Below are positions 1 to 6,343 of a DNA stretch of 9,313 bases, piece by piece. Numbering within the stretch: the first letter of the stretch is position 1; each line of letters begins with the position of its first letter. The notes beneath the pieces are model-generated. The model was not told the DNA's origin. It saw only the letters and a program-made list of their open reading frames with translations, and searched no databases. Origin of the DNA: Deltaproteobacteria bacterium (lineage in GTDB: Bacteria > Desulfobacterota_D > UBA1144 > Nemesobacterales > N074bin48); assembly GCA_004356685.1 (NCBI GenBank), contig SMWS01000160.1, positions 1 through 9,313 of the forward strand, read 5' to 3'. Both the position numbers and the translations under genes were made by a program.

Positions 1-32
1 ACAATGGGAAATGCTACTGCTTGAATCTCCAT
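1..32 (-). CDS. N-terminus of a gene cut by the window edge, probably RNase Y
   Basis: Only ten codons are visible, reading MEIQAVAFPI, starting with ATG at 32-30 right after the cyclo-ligase stop. The start is well supported by a strong Shine-Dalgarno sequence (AGGAGG at 46-41) eight bases upstream. The short hydrophobic beginning would suit the N-terminal membrane anchor of RNase Y (rny), and the order zapA, 5-formyltetrahydrofolate cyclo-ligase, rny is, from memory, common in Desulfobacterota and related bacteria. That a gene starts here is clear; the rny identity rests on context only, since too few residues are present to recognise a family. Confidence 0.45.
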   Translation of the reverse strand, partial: MEIQAVAFPI

Positions 33-33
33 T

Positions 34-720
34 TTAATTACCTCCTCTATAAGTTTTTGTTACTCCCGATTCAGTTGCAATAAATCCAACATGTTTATCG
101 AAAAATTCCTGTGGTATGCGATCAGTAATTTGAAAATTAAAAGCTAAACCAACTTTTTTATCTGAATTTATATTGTTCAGTGTCCTATCATAAAAGCCCT
201 TGCCATAACCAACTCTATTTCCATATTTATCGAAGCAGATTGCGGGGATCAAGAATATATCTATATTTTCTAAAGAGAGTTCTTTATTTGTAGAACAGTC
301 CGGTTCCTTTATACCAAAGCTGCCTGTTTTGAGGTCAGTAAAATTGGATATCTCATAAAATCTGAGGGAGTCTTTACAAACCTTAGGGAAGTACGTATTT
401 TTGCCGAGAAGCCTGGAATGTTTAAAAATCAAGGATGTATCAACCTCAGATCGAGTTGGTGAATAAAGGGCTATATTCTGAGCAGATTTATAGATTTTAT
501 GATCTATTAATTTACAAGCAATGTCTATGCTTCTACTTATTAGATCAGTCTCTTTTAGAAGAAGTCTCTTTTGTAAATAGTGTTTTCTTAAACTACTTTT
601 AAATTCCTTGCAATCTTTTAAATTCTCTTCAACACAGACATTTAATCCATTTTTATCTAAACTATTATTTGAATAGTTCTTCCTGGTTGCTAAGTGACGG
701 TCGTGTGGGTTCTTGAACAT
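34..720 (-). CDS. 5-formyltetrahydrofolate cyclo-ligase (MTHFS)
   Basis: This enzyme makes 5,10-methenyltetrahydrofolate from 5-formyltetrahydrofolate using ATP, in cytosolic one-carbon metabolism. Family marks are the N-terminal basic helix (LRKHYLQKR), the segment ALYSPTRSEVDT, and the ATP/Mg-binding signature VGYGKGFYDR, followed by a C-terminal VGFIATESGV segment like the usual VVTE..V ending. The domain is complete and about the usual size (~190 residues). The oddity is the start. The conserved core begins about 40 codons after the ATG at 720-718, and there is no in-frame ATG, GTG, TTG or ATT-type codon in between. The ATG at 720 overlaps the 3' end of zapA by 56 bases. Other in-frame ATGs lie further upstream (759, 801), deeper inside zapA. 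An out-of-frame ATG just after zapA could have been the true start if a base is missing. The start is therefore uncertain while the function is secure. Confidence 0.88.
   Translation of the reverse strand: MFKNPHDRHLATRKNYSNNSLDKNGLNVCVEENLKDCKEFKSSLRKHYLQKRLLLKETDLISRSIDIACKLIDHKIYKSAQNIALYSPTRSEVDTSLIFKHSRLLGKNTYFPKVCKDSLRFYEISNFTDLKTGSFGIKEPDCSTNKELSLENIDIFLIPAICFDKYGNRVGYGKGFYDRTLNNINSDKKVGLAFNFQITDRIPQEFFDKHVGFIATESGVTKTYRGGN
41..46 (-). promoter_or_regulatory. Strong ribosome binding site of the leftmost gene
   Basis: On the minus strand the sequence reads AGGAGGTAATTAAAATGG. A full AGGAGG core lies eight bases before the ATG at 32-30 and inside the last codons of the cyclo-ligase gene. 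It is the best Shine-Dalgarno site in the window and contrasts with the weak or absent sites before most other genes. Confidence 0.75.
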
Positions 721-1024
721 CACTTGCGGGAACAAATGTATCTCTGTTTTCGAGTGCATCGTCCAGGATCTGGACAAGCTGTTTTGATCTATCTTCTGCA
801 CGTTTTTTAAACTCCTCTAATTCTGTTTTAGTGCGGAAGAAATCATCGGCGATCTTGAATATCGCCAGTAGTAGAGGGTAGGGTATATTTAAATCTATTA
901 CCTGAGATGTATTTTCTTTAAGTCTTTCTTCTAAAAAAGAAGCTAAACTGTGTATATATTCTTCATCAGCATCGGTCTTGATATTGTATTCCCTGTTATA
1001 AATCTTGATTTTTATGCTTCTCAA
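665..1024 (-). CDS. zapA: Cell division protein ZapA
   Basis: ZapA is a small cytoplasmic protein that binds and bundles FtsZ filaments at the division ring. The 119-residue product shows the family pattern: an N-terminal beta segment (RSIKIKIYNREYNIKTDADEEYIHSLA) followed by a long helix with LAIFKIADDFFRTK and a charged coiled-coil region. Length is typical. It starts with TTG at 1024-1022, two bases after the stop of the upstream coiled-coil gene, with AGAGG about ten bases ahead, so translation is probably coupled. Its 3' end overlaps the longest readings of the cyclo-ligase gene. Together with the upstream ZapB-like gene it forms a division module. Confidence 0.85.
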   Translation of the reverse strand: MRSIKIKIYNREYNIKTDADEEYIHSLASFLEERLKENTSQVIDLNIPYPLLLAIFKIADDFFRTKTELEEFKKRAEDRSKQLVQILDDALENRDTFVPASDVQEPTRPSLSNQEELFK

Positions 1025-1026
1025 GT

Positions 1027-1236
1027 TTAAGCCTCTGCTCGCTTTATGTATAGCTCAACTTTTTCAATTATCATATCGATTGTTTGTTTAGTCTTTTCTC
1101 TTTCTATCTCAAGTTGATTTACACTACCTCTAAGCTGATCAATTTCTTCCTTTAGCTGCTGCTGTTGCTCTTCAAGCTTTGTTTTTATAACTATTGCTTC
1201 TTTGATTTTGCTTTCCAGTATATCTATTGTTTTCAT
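1027..1236 (-). CDS. ZapB-like small coiled-coil protein
   Basis: This is a 69-residue protein that is almost all predicted coiled coil, with heptad-like spacing of I/L, runs of E/K/Q (KLEEQQQQLKEEIDQL), and no membrane segment or signal peptide. ZapB of E. coli is a short all-coiled-coil protein that joins ZapA to the nucleoid-side layer of the Z-ring. A small coiled-coil gene directly before zapA is a recurring arrangement in other bacteria. The function is inferred from size, shape and its place immediately upstream of zapA (two-base gap). Coiled coils cannot be assigned to a family with confidence by eye, so no gene symbol is given. No strong ribosome binding site is visible before the ATG at 1236. 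Confidence 0.65.
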   Translation of the reverse strand: MKTIDILESKIKEAIVIKTKLEEQQQQLKEEIDQLRGSVNQLEIEREKTKQTIDMIIEKVELYIKRAEA

Positions 1237-1244
1237 AGCCTATG

Positions 1245-1273
1245 TTATCAGTTTAATACTATCTTGATATTAT
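1245..1273 (+). promoter_or_regulatory. Candidate sigma-70-type promoter for prfA
   Basis: TTATCA at 1245-1250 and TATTAT at 1268-1273 are spaced by 17 bases, matching four and five of six positions of the -35 and -10 consensus. Transcription would begin near 1280, at or just after the first possible prfA ATG, which favours the second ATG at 1304 as the real start. The region is AT-rich, so a chance match is possible. Confidence 0.35.
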
Positions 1274-1303
1274 TACAAGATGTGGAAACATTATACCAAC
1301 AAA

Positions 1304-2377
1304 ATGAGAAATATAGAAATAATAAATCAATTGGATGAGGTTGAAAAAAAGTGTTCGGATCTCGACAGACAACTATTAAATCCCGAAATAAGTCCATCTG
1401 AAATCCATAAGTATTCCAGCGAAAGATCGAAACTTACAGAAATAGTAGACGCGTATAAACAATATAAGTCAGTGCTTGAGCAGATTGAAAACAATAAAGA
1501 ACTGTTGAGAGATAAAGAGTTGCAGGGACTTGCTAAAGAAGAGCTGGAACTTTTGGAAACCGAGCGGCTAAGGCTTGAAAACGAGCTTCAAATGTTGCTC
1601 CTACCCAAAGATCCAAATGATGAGAAGAGTATCTTTATAGAAATCCGAGCAGGTACAGGAGGGGATGAAGCTGCGCTTTTTGCCACAAATTTATTTAGGA
1701 TGTATACGCATTTTGCAGAAAAAAATGGCTGGAAAGTAGAAATAATGAATATGAACTATACTGGTATAGGTGGAATGAAAGAGGTAGTAGCTTCTATTGA
1801 AGGCAACAATGTGTATAAAAAGTTTAAGTTTGAAAGCGGAGTCCATAGAGTACAGAGGGTTCCAGCTACTGAAACTGGGGGCAGGATTCATACCTCTACA
1901 GCGACAGTTATGATATTGGTTGAGCCTGAAGATGTAGAGGTGAATATAGATGATAAAGATTTAAGAATCGATACATACCGCGCTTCAGGCCCGGGTGGTC
2001 AGCACGTTAATAAAACAGATTCTGCTATTAGAATAACCCATATTCCTACAGGAGTTGTAGCGCAGTGTCAGGATGAAAGATCACAGCATAAAAACAGGGC
2101 CAAAGCAATGAGAATGCTGCGTGCCAAGATTTTTGAATTAGAAGAAAAAAAGAGGCAGTCAGAGATGTCAAACACCAGAAAGAACATGGTTGGTAGCGGT
2201 GATAGAAGTGAAAAAATAAGGACTTATAATTATAAAGACGTGCGTGTTACAGATCATAGAATTGGTCTTACTCTTCATAAGTTAGAGCAGGTATTAGAAG
2301 GAGAGTTGGATGAGATTATCGATGCATTGTGTGAATATTATCAAACACAGTCTCTAAAGCAGAGTCTTAAAAATTAG
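1304..2377 (+). CDS. prfA: Peptide chain release factor 1 (RF1)
   Basis: RF1 recognises UAA and UAG stop codons on the ribosome and triggers peptide release. Counting from an upstream ATG at 1280, the product shows the AGTGGDEAA segment at 124-132, the codon-recognition tripeptide PAT at 195-197 (within HRVQRVPATETGGRIHTS, which distinguishes RF1 from the SPF motif of RF2), and the peptidyl-transferase-centre motif GGQ at 239-241 in RASGPGGQHVNKTDSAIR. The chosen start is the ninth codon of that reading (ATG at 1304). It gives 357 residues, close to the usual ~360, and aligns with the N-terminus of E. coli RF1. The predicted promoter would also place the transcript start near 1280. Neither ATG has a clear Shine-Dalgarno site. 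The prmC/hemK methyltransferase gene often found next to prfA is absent here. Confidence 0.97.
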   Translation: MRNIEIINQLDEVEKKCSDLDRQLLNPEISPSEIHKYSSERSKLTEIVDAYKQYKSVLEQIENNKELLRDKELQGLAKEELELLETERLRLENELQMLLLPKDPNDEKSIFIEIRAGTGGDEAALFATNLFRMYTHFAEKNGWKVEIMNMNYTGIGGMKEVVASIEGNNVYKKFKFESGVHRVQRVPATETGGRIHTSTATVMILVEPEDVEVNIDDKDLRIDTYRASGPGGQHVNKTDSAIRITHIPTGVVAQCQDERSQHKNRAKAMRMLRAKIFELEEKKRQSEMSNTRKNMVGSGDRSEKIRTYNYKDVRVTDHRIGLTLHKLEQVLEGELDEIIDALCEYYQTQSLKQSLKN

Positions 2378-2439
2378 CGCTTTTTATTATTTCTAAATAA
2401 TTCATTTATTACTTAACTATAATGTATTAATATATTTGA

Positions 2440-3240
2440 ATGGTATTCCAGCTATCAACGGTTCTAATATACTTTATAATCTCCGTTATATATATTTCCA
2501 ACCTTTGGAAAACATCTAAGTCACTCAAATCCCTTTGCAGTTATTCAATATATGTTGGTGTTATTTGTCATTTGATAAGTGTATATTTGATTTTTAGAGC
2601 TGGAGTTTTATTTGACGGTAGTTTTGATAATTCTTTATTTATATTTGCTTTATTTATTGTCCTAGTATTTTTGATTTATCAGCTTAAATTCAATACTTAC
2701 GTGCTTGGCGCTTTAGTCTTTCCACTTGTTTTCCTAATAACTCTTCCCTCGGTCGTTTTTCCAACTGATTTGGTAAATGCCGCCGAGCCTGGTGGGGGTC
2801 CTGTAGTGCTTACTCATATTCTTATAACTTTTTTGGGACAGGCTATTTTTACTTTAGCCTTTTTTGTAGGGCTGCTTTATTTGTTTGAACAAAACAGGAT
2901 TAAAAGTAAGAAAATAAGCCTGTTTTTAAAAAAATTCCCCTCACTCTCAACCCTAGACAGCATAAATAACAAATGTCTTTTAATAGGATTTCCAGTTCTC
3001 ACCATAGGGCTTGCGCTTGGAATAATAATTTCTAAAAGCACCTGGGGTGTTTTTTTGCGTTGGCAGCAAAAAGAGATATGGGCTATTATTACGTGGTTTT
3101 TGTATGCTTTCTTAATCTATAGCAGGCTTGGAATAGGATGGAAAGGCAGAAAAGCCGCTGTTGGGGCGATTGTCGGTTTTATAGTGATAGTAATTACTTT
3201 TATTGCCCTTGGCTATTTGTCGGCCGGAGTTGCGGGTTGA
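2440..3240 (+). CDS. CcsA/HemX-family cytochrome c assembly-type membrane protein, divergent
   Basis: This 266-residue protein has about eight predicted membrane helices and the layout of the Cytochrom_C_asm (CcsA/HemX) family. After four N-terminal helices there is a periplasmic-side stretch (TDLVNAAEPGGGPVVLTH, ending at H126), a helix running into GLLYLFEQNRIKSKK, and the C-terminal block STWGVFLRWQQKEIWAIITWFLYAFLIYSRLGIGWKGRKAA. Family members usually read WxWDPKE in that block; here the Asp-Pro is replaced (RWQQKE). The usual terminal Asn and His of the last helix are also missing (the end reads ALGYLSAGVAG). H44 and H126 remain. HemX proteins influence glutamyl-tRNA reductase levels and CcsA proteins handle haem for cytochrome c. 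Which role applies is unclear, and no hemA is nearby. The gene follows prfA by 62 bases, without a clear ribosome binding site. Confidence 0.8.
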   Translation: MVFQLSTVLIYFIISVIYISNLWKTSKSLKSLCSYSIYVGVICHLISVYLIFRAGVLFDGSFDNSLFIFALFIVLVFLIYQLKFNTYVLGALVFPLVFLITLPSVVFPTDLVNAAEPGGGPVVLTHILITFLGQAIFTLAFFVGLLYLFEQNRIKSKKISLFLKKFPSLSTLDSINNKCLLIGFPVLTIGLALGIIISKSTWGVFLRWQQKEIWAIITWFLYAFLIYSRLGIGWKGRKAAVGAIVGFIVIVITFIALGYLSAGVAG

Positions 3241-3280
3241 TTTAAAAAGAACTGCCTAATATTGTCCAAAGCTTTTCAGA

Positions 3281-3682
3281 TTATATAGAAATCTCTCTGT
3301 GCGCGGGTATACCCAGATATTTAACAGTAATAAATGCACAGGCTATATAGGGCATTGCCTTAAGATAGGTCTCTGCTTATAAAACCAATCCCAATCCCCA
3401 GTATTCCAATTGAGTCATTTATCGCTAAACTTATTATAAAAGAGATTTGTTATCTGAAAAAGTATATTTAGGGAATATAATAGCTGAAATCAGTAAAATG
3501 AATCCAACTGCTGCAAGCAGGTATTGTGTCTGTATAGAAAGATTATCGTTTGGGCTTTTACCCGACGTGATAAAATATACTGCTAACAAATAGAGTATTA
3601 ACCCCACAGTTAGTCCGATCCGTAATACTTATTTGATTTTAAACTGAGTAGATATTGAATCTATTAGTTCACTTGAAACCAT
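3281..3682 (-). pseudogene. Degraded gene for a small four-helix membrane protein
   Basis: The 468 bases between the CcsA-like gene and the YkvA-domain gene contain no intact gene, but the minus strand holds recognisable membrane-protein remains. From an ATG at 3682 the frame reads 17 codons to a TAA at 3631-3629, then continues with two hydrophobic helices (GLTVGLILYLLAVYFI and YLLAAVGFILLISAIIFPKY). Around 3440-3450 a shift is needed to keep reading (SFIISLAINDSIGILGIGIG, then FISRDLS). A second shift near 3360 leads to a fourth helix region (YLKAMPYIACAFITVKYLGI) that ends at TAA 3283-3281. The pattern, with an acidic or N-rich loop before a Gly-rich third helix, resembles uncharacterised ~130-residue four-helix proteins. 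It begins 27 bases after the YkvA-domain gene on the same strand, so the two were probably once co-transcribed. No family name is assigned. Confidence 0.6.
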
Positions 3683-3708
3683 ATTTGTTGTCTAATATTT
3701 TGCTAATT

Positions 3709-4068
3709 TTAAAACCAATCATCCATTTTATCTTTTGCCATTTCTCTATGCACTTTTTTTATATGAAAACCAACAATTCCCAATGCTGCTGCAAGCGCAC
3801 CAAGATCATCACTGAACCCTATAAATGGTGTTAAATCAGGAATCGAATCCATAGGCAGTATGAAATATCCAAGCGTTCCAATAATAACTGATTTTGCCCA
3901 TGCAGGTGTGTCCGGGTCTTTAAGGCAGAAATATAAAATCATAGCTTTTTCTATGACTTCTTTGCCAGCCGACTTTGCATATTTCTTAATCTTGGTCCAA
4001 AAAGAAGATTCTGAATACTTTTTGGAATATTCATCGGTTTTTTTCTGCGGCCGCTTAGCTAAATTCAT
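3709..4068 (-). CDS. YkvA-domain (DUF1232) small membrane protein
   Basis: The 119-residue product has a charged N-terminus (about residues 1-35), then the DUF1232 core: ILYFCLKDPDTPAWAKSVIIG, a hydrophobic segment at about 59-75, the hallmark PMDSIPD at 72-78, and the acidic pair DD at 87-88 followed by a second apolar helix. The core is unmistakable; the molecular function of the family is unknown. The protein is probably anchored in the inner membrane by one or two short helices. It starts with ATG at 4068 with no visible Shine-Dalgarno site, and lies 49 bases downstream of the glycosyltransferase gene on the same strand. The decayed membrane-protein gene follows directly after it. Confidence 0.85.
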   Translation of the reverse strand: MNLAKRPQKKTDEYSKKYSESSFWTKIKKYAKSAGKEVIEKAMILYFCLKDPDTPAWAKSVIIGTLGYFILPMDSIPDLTPFIGFSDDLGALAAALGIVGFHIKKVHREMAKDKMDDWF

Positions 4069-4117
4069 TGTAAATATAGTTTATTAGAAAAAACTGAATA
4101 AAGGAAATAAATATTTC

Positions 4118-5197
4118 TTATATTAAACTGTTGATAAATTCAGCAGCCTGATAAGCGCCGTTTTGTTCAGTTCTGTATATTTTTTGTAATGATAGGAGTT
4201 TATTTATCTTGCTGAACCAATTACCAGAGTAAAATTCATTTTCAGAAATTTCTATTCCCTTCATTTCTTTTGAGATAAATTCATAAAGGGAATTTGATTC
4301 AGGAAATTGAGGTCTCAGGATATATCCAAATGGAACTCCCGAATTATAAACTTCAGCAAGCGTGCTGTAACCCACTTTCCCAATTACTGCATCAGATGCA
4401 TTTATGAGATCGGGATGAAAAAAATCAGATCTGTGGGGAAGCATTACCAGGTTATGTCTTTTCTGGGCAATATCCGAACTTCCGGGAATAATAAAAGTTA
4501 TATCTTCATACAGTTCAAGTTTATCAAAAAAACCATACTGTGAAGGTATTCCCCCCATTGTTATCATAATTACCTTATGGTTTTTTGGGATTTCCAGTTC
4601 ATTTCTCAAATCTATTTTATTTTTTATCGATTTTCTGCTTACAGGATTTGTTAGCAGATCCGAACTGCTTTCAAAACATATAGGTTGGGTTTTAATACGA
4701 TATTTTGCTTTTTCGTAAATATTGTTTAGGTAAGCGATATGTTTGTTTAATTGTTCGTAAGTTTTATGGTATTGAGCGTAAATCCAGTCCCATGTGAAGT
4801 TTTCTATGAGAACAGATGGAATATTAGCCTTCGAAGCAACTTCTAAACCGATGGGTGAAATATCACAAAGTACTAATTTGCAGTCCAGATCGACTAGTTT
4901 ATTAGCAACATTATTAATTATTGAATCATTAAATGGAATGAATTCATTGAGTTTAACTATAGTTTCATCTAAATCTTCTTTTAATGCTGATTTTTGCACG
5001 AGGCCAATATCAGTTAAAAGTTCATGATAATTGAAGTTTTTTATACCGGAGTTTGTGAAGAACCATGATGGCACACTAGTAAAAATTTCAAACTCAATCT
5101 TTTTATTTAAATGATTAAGACTTTCCATTATTGCCGCTGATCTTGCGGCGTGCCCAAAGCCATGAGGTGATATAAAATAGGCTATCTTTAGTTTCAT
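4118..5197 (-). CDS. GT-B glycosyltransferase-like protein related to the L-arabinokinase N-terminal domain
   Basis: This 359-residue cytoplasmic protein has no membrane helices. It has the two-lobed layout of GT-B (MurG/GT28-like) glycosyltransferases. The N-lobe starts with a beta strand and a glycine-rich loop HGFGHAAR at 12-19, then CDISP at 111-115 and IENFTWDWIYAQYH at 131-144. The C-lobe has MGGIPSQ at 214-220 and HPDLINASDAVIGKVGYSTL at 261-280, the usual nucleotide-sugar-binding region with its E near 282. The order HGFGHA, NFTWDWIYAQY, HPDLI.ASD..IGK.GY.T matches what I recall of the N-terminal half of plant L-arabinokinase, here without a kinase domain. Donor and acceptor cannot be inferred. 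It is divergent from pyrE (52 bases between starts). No strong ribosome binding site is seen before ATG 5197. Confidence 0.75.
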   Translation of the reverse strand: MKLKIAYFISPHGFGHAARSAAIMESLNHLNKKIEFEIFTSVPSWFFTNSGIKNFNYHELLTDIGLVQKSALKEDLDETIVKLNEFIPFNDSIINNVANKLVDLDCKLVLCDISPIGLEVASKANIPSVLIENFTWDWIYAQYHKTYEQLNKHIAYLNNIYEKAKYRIKTQPICFESSSDLLTNPVSRKSIKNKIDLRNELEIPKNHKVIMITMGGIPSQYGFFDKLELYEDITFIIPGSSDIAQKRHNLVMLPHRSDFFHPDLINASDAVIGKVGYSTLAEVYNSGVPFGYILRPQFPESNSLYEFISKEMKGIEISENEFYSGNWFSKINKLLSLQKIYRTEQNGAYQAAEFINSLI

Positions 5198-5249
5198 TTA
5201 GAGCGATTTTATTTGAATTTAGTGATTCTGAATGGTTAGATTGTTACAT

Positions 5250-5792
5250 ATGGATACTGAAAAACAAAGGCTAAAAGAGATACTGCAGGAAAAATCGATT
5301 ATGAGAGGTGATTTTACACTTGCCTCCGGTAAAAAGAGTGATTACTACATTGACGCCAGGCTTACTACGCTTGATGCTGAGGGCGTCTATCTGGTTGGTA
5401 AAATATTCCTTAGTGAAATAATAGGAAACTCTGAAATTGTGGGAGTAGGCGGTCCTACAATGGGGGCAGACCCGATTGTCGGTTCTGTAATTGCTCAAAG
5501 CCATGTAATAGGAAAAAAACTAAACGGCTTTCTTGTTAGAAAAGAAGAAAAGAAGCATGGTACGGCAAAATTAATCGAAGGGAATTTGAGCAAGGGTGAT
5601 AGAGTTGTAGTAGTAGAAGATGTTGTTACAACCGCCGGATCGGTGATTAAAGCAATAAATGCAGTTCAGGAACTTGGAGCGATTGTTGAGTCAGTATTTG
5701 TTATAGTCGACAGGGAAGAAGGTGGAGCAGAAAAGTTCCAGGAAATGGGGATTGAATTTAAACCTATTTTTAAGATTAGCGAGTTGTTGTGA
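5250..5792 (+). CDS. pyrE: Orotate phosphoribosyltransferase
   Basis: PyrE joins orotate to PRPP to form orotidine 5'-phosphate in pyrimidine synthesis. Counting from an upstream ATG at 5232, the protein shows RGDFTLASGKKSDYYID at 25-41 (orotate/PRPP-contacting region), VGVGGPTMGADPI at 70-82, the catalytic flexible loop VRKEEKKHGT at 102-111, and the PRPP-binding loop VVVVEDVVTTAGS at 125-137. The ATG at 5250 is preferred because it gives the family-typical N-terminus (MDTEKQRLKEILQEKSI) and 180 residues. No clear Shine-Dalgarno sequence helps decide. The PRPP loop has TTAGS where most relatives have TTGGS, a mild variation. It stands alone between a divergent glycosyltransferase-like gene and the repeat-flanked nuclease cassette. 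Confidence 0.95.
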   Translation: MDTEKQRLKEILQEKSIMRGDFTLASGKKSDYYIDARLTTLDAEGVYLVGKIFLSEIIGNSEIVGVGGPTMGADPIVGSVIAQSHVIGKKLNGFLVRKEEKKHGTAKLIEGNLSKGDRVVVVEDVVTTAGSVIKAINAVQELGAIVESVFVIVDREEGGAEKFQEMGIEFKPIFKISELL

Positions 5793-5835
5793 TTATTATA
5801 TCTGACTGGCATTTTTAAAGGATTTGTTATAAAAA

Positions 5836-5933
5836 TATCCCCACCTTAATCCTCCCCTTACAAAGGGGAGGACACTTTATGGTATTTATTTTTTTTCTTC
5901 CCCATGATATGGGGAAGATTGAGAAGGGGAAGA
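5836..5933. repeat. 98-base structured direct repeat, upstream copy
   Basis: This copy begins TATCCCCACCTTAATC and ends GGGGAAGATTGAGAAGGGGA followed by AGA. It contains two strong hairpins: TCCTCCCCTT/AAGGGGAGGA around a three-base loop (5850-5872), and TCTTCCCCAT/ATGGGGAAGA around loop GAT (5896-5918). The ends can also pair: 5838-5850 with 5918-5930 gives 11 pairs of 13 including one G-U, so the whole unit can fold as a three-way junction. The second copy lies at 6344-6441, at roughly 85% identity by eye and the same length. It may also act as a terminator for pyrE, which ends 43 bases earlier; a T-rich stretch (5884-5896) lies between the two hairpins. Confidence 0.92.
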
Positions 5934-5941
5934 AAACTACA

Positions 5942-5950
5942 TGTTATAAT
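5942..5950 (+). promoter_or_regulatory. Extended -10 promoter candidate for the DUF559 gene
   Basis: TGTTATAAT is a perfect match to the extended -10 consensus TGnTATAAT. It lies just after the upstream repeat copy and about 50 bases before the nuclease ATG. No -35 match is visible at the proper spacing, which extended -10 promoters tolerate. If real, the nuclease is transcribed from inside the cassette and independently of pyrE. Confidence 0.45.
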
Positions 5951-6000
5951 ACAAATTCATTTTCGACTCTACATACTGTCAGAATAAAAGCGATAAGGTT

Positions 6001-6339
6001 ATGAATAAGCAAACGCAGATTGATAAGGCAAGAGAACTTCGTAAAAATATGACATACGCTGAGACAAAGTTGTGGAAACATCTCAGGAGAAAAAATGTTA
6101 AAGCCTCAAGATTCAGAAGACAACATCCAATTGGAGATTGTATTGTTGATTTTATATGTGTAGAAAAGAATTTGGTAATAGAGGTAGATGGTGGGCAACA
6201 TTCAGATAGTGAAAATTATGATGCTGAAAGAACAAGATTTCTTAATAAAAAAGGTTATAAAGTTTTAAGGTTTTGGAATAATGAAGTTTTGAATGAAATA
6301 GATGTTGTATTAAGTATTATTTATAAGGGATTAGAATAA
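6001..6339 (+). CDS. DUF559 family endonuclease-like protein (Vsr-like PD-(D/E)xK fold)
   Basis: This complete 112-residue protein has the DUF559 pattern: ARELRKNMTYAETKLWKHLR at 10-29, FRRQHPIGDCIVDFIC at 38-53, VIEVDGGQH at 59-67, YDAERTRFLNKKGYKVLRFWNNEVL at 73-97. The family is related to very-short-patch repair (Vsr) and PD-(D/E)xK nucleases; probable metal-site residues are D50, E61, D63 and Q66. All look intact, so an active nuclease is likely, though substrates for the family are not established. The ATG at 6001 has AAGG only two bases ahead, a poor ribosome binding site, but the N-terminus matches the family. There is no methyltransferase or transposase next to it. The gene is flanked by two copies of a 98-base structured repeat and sits between convergent housekeeping and regulator genes, suggesting recent acquisition. 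Confidence 0.9.
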   Translation: MNKQTQIDKARELRKNMTYAETKLWKHLRRKNVKASRFRRQHPIGDCIVDFICVEKNLVIEVDGGQHSDSENYDAERTRFLNKKGYKVLRFWNNEVLNEIDVVLSIIYKGLE

Positions 6340-6343
6340 AGTT

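Noticed and set aside
1280..1303. Eight extra N-terminal codons for prfA
   Set aside because: They extend the protein beyond the usual RF1 N-terminus, and the predicted promoter would place the transcript start at about 1280.
2360..2400. Intrinsic terminator after prfA (AAAGC/GCTTT)
   Set aside because: The arms are only five bases with a loop of about 20 bases, too weak to call.
2418..2438. Promoter before the CcsA-like gene: TATAAT at 2418-2423 and a Bacteroidetes-style TAnnTTTG at 2431-2438
   Set aside because: No -35 or -33 partner is visible at the right distance and the stretch is nearly all A/T, so both matches are likely chance. Strong AGGAGG use elsewhere also argues against a Bacteroidetes promoter type.
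4099..4117. Weak hairpin GGAAAT/ATTTCT after the glycosyltransferase-like gene, possible terminator
   Set aside because: The stem is AT-rich and includes a wobble pair. The next gene on the strand is only 49 bases away, so readthrough seems as likely as termination.
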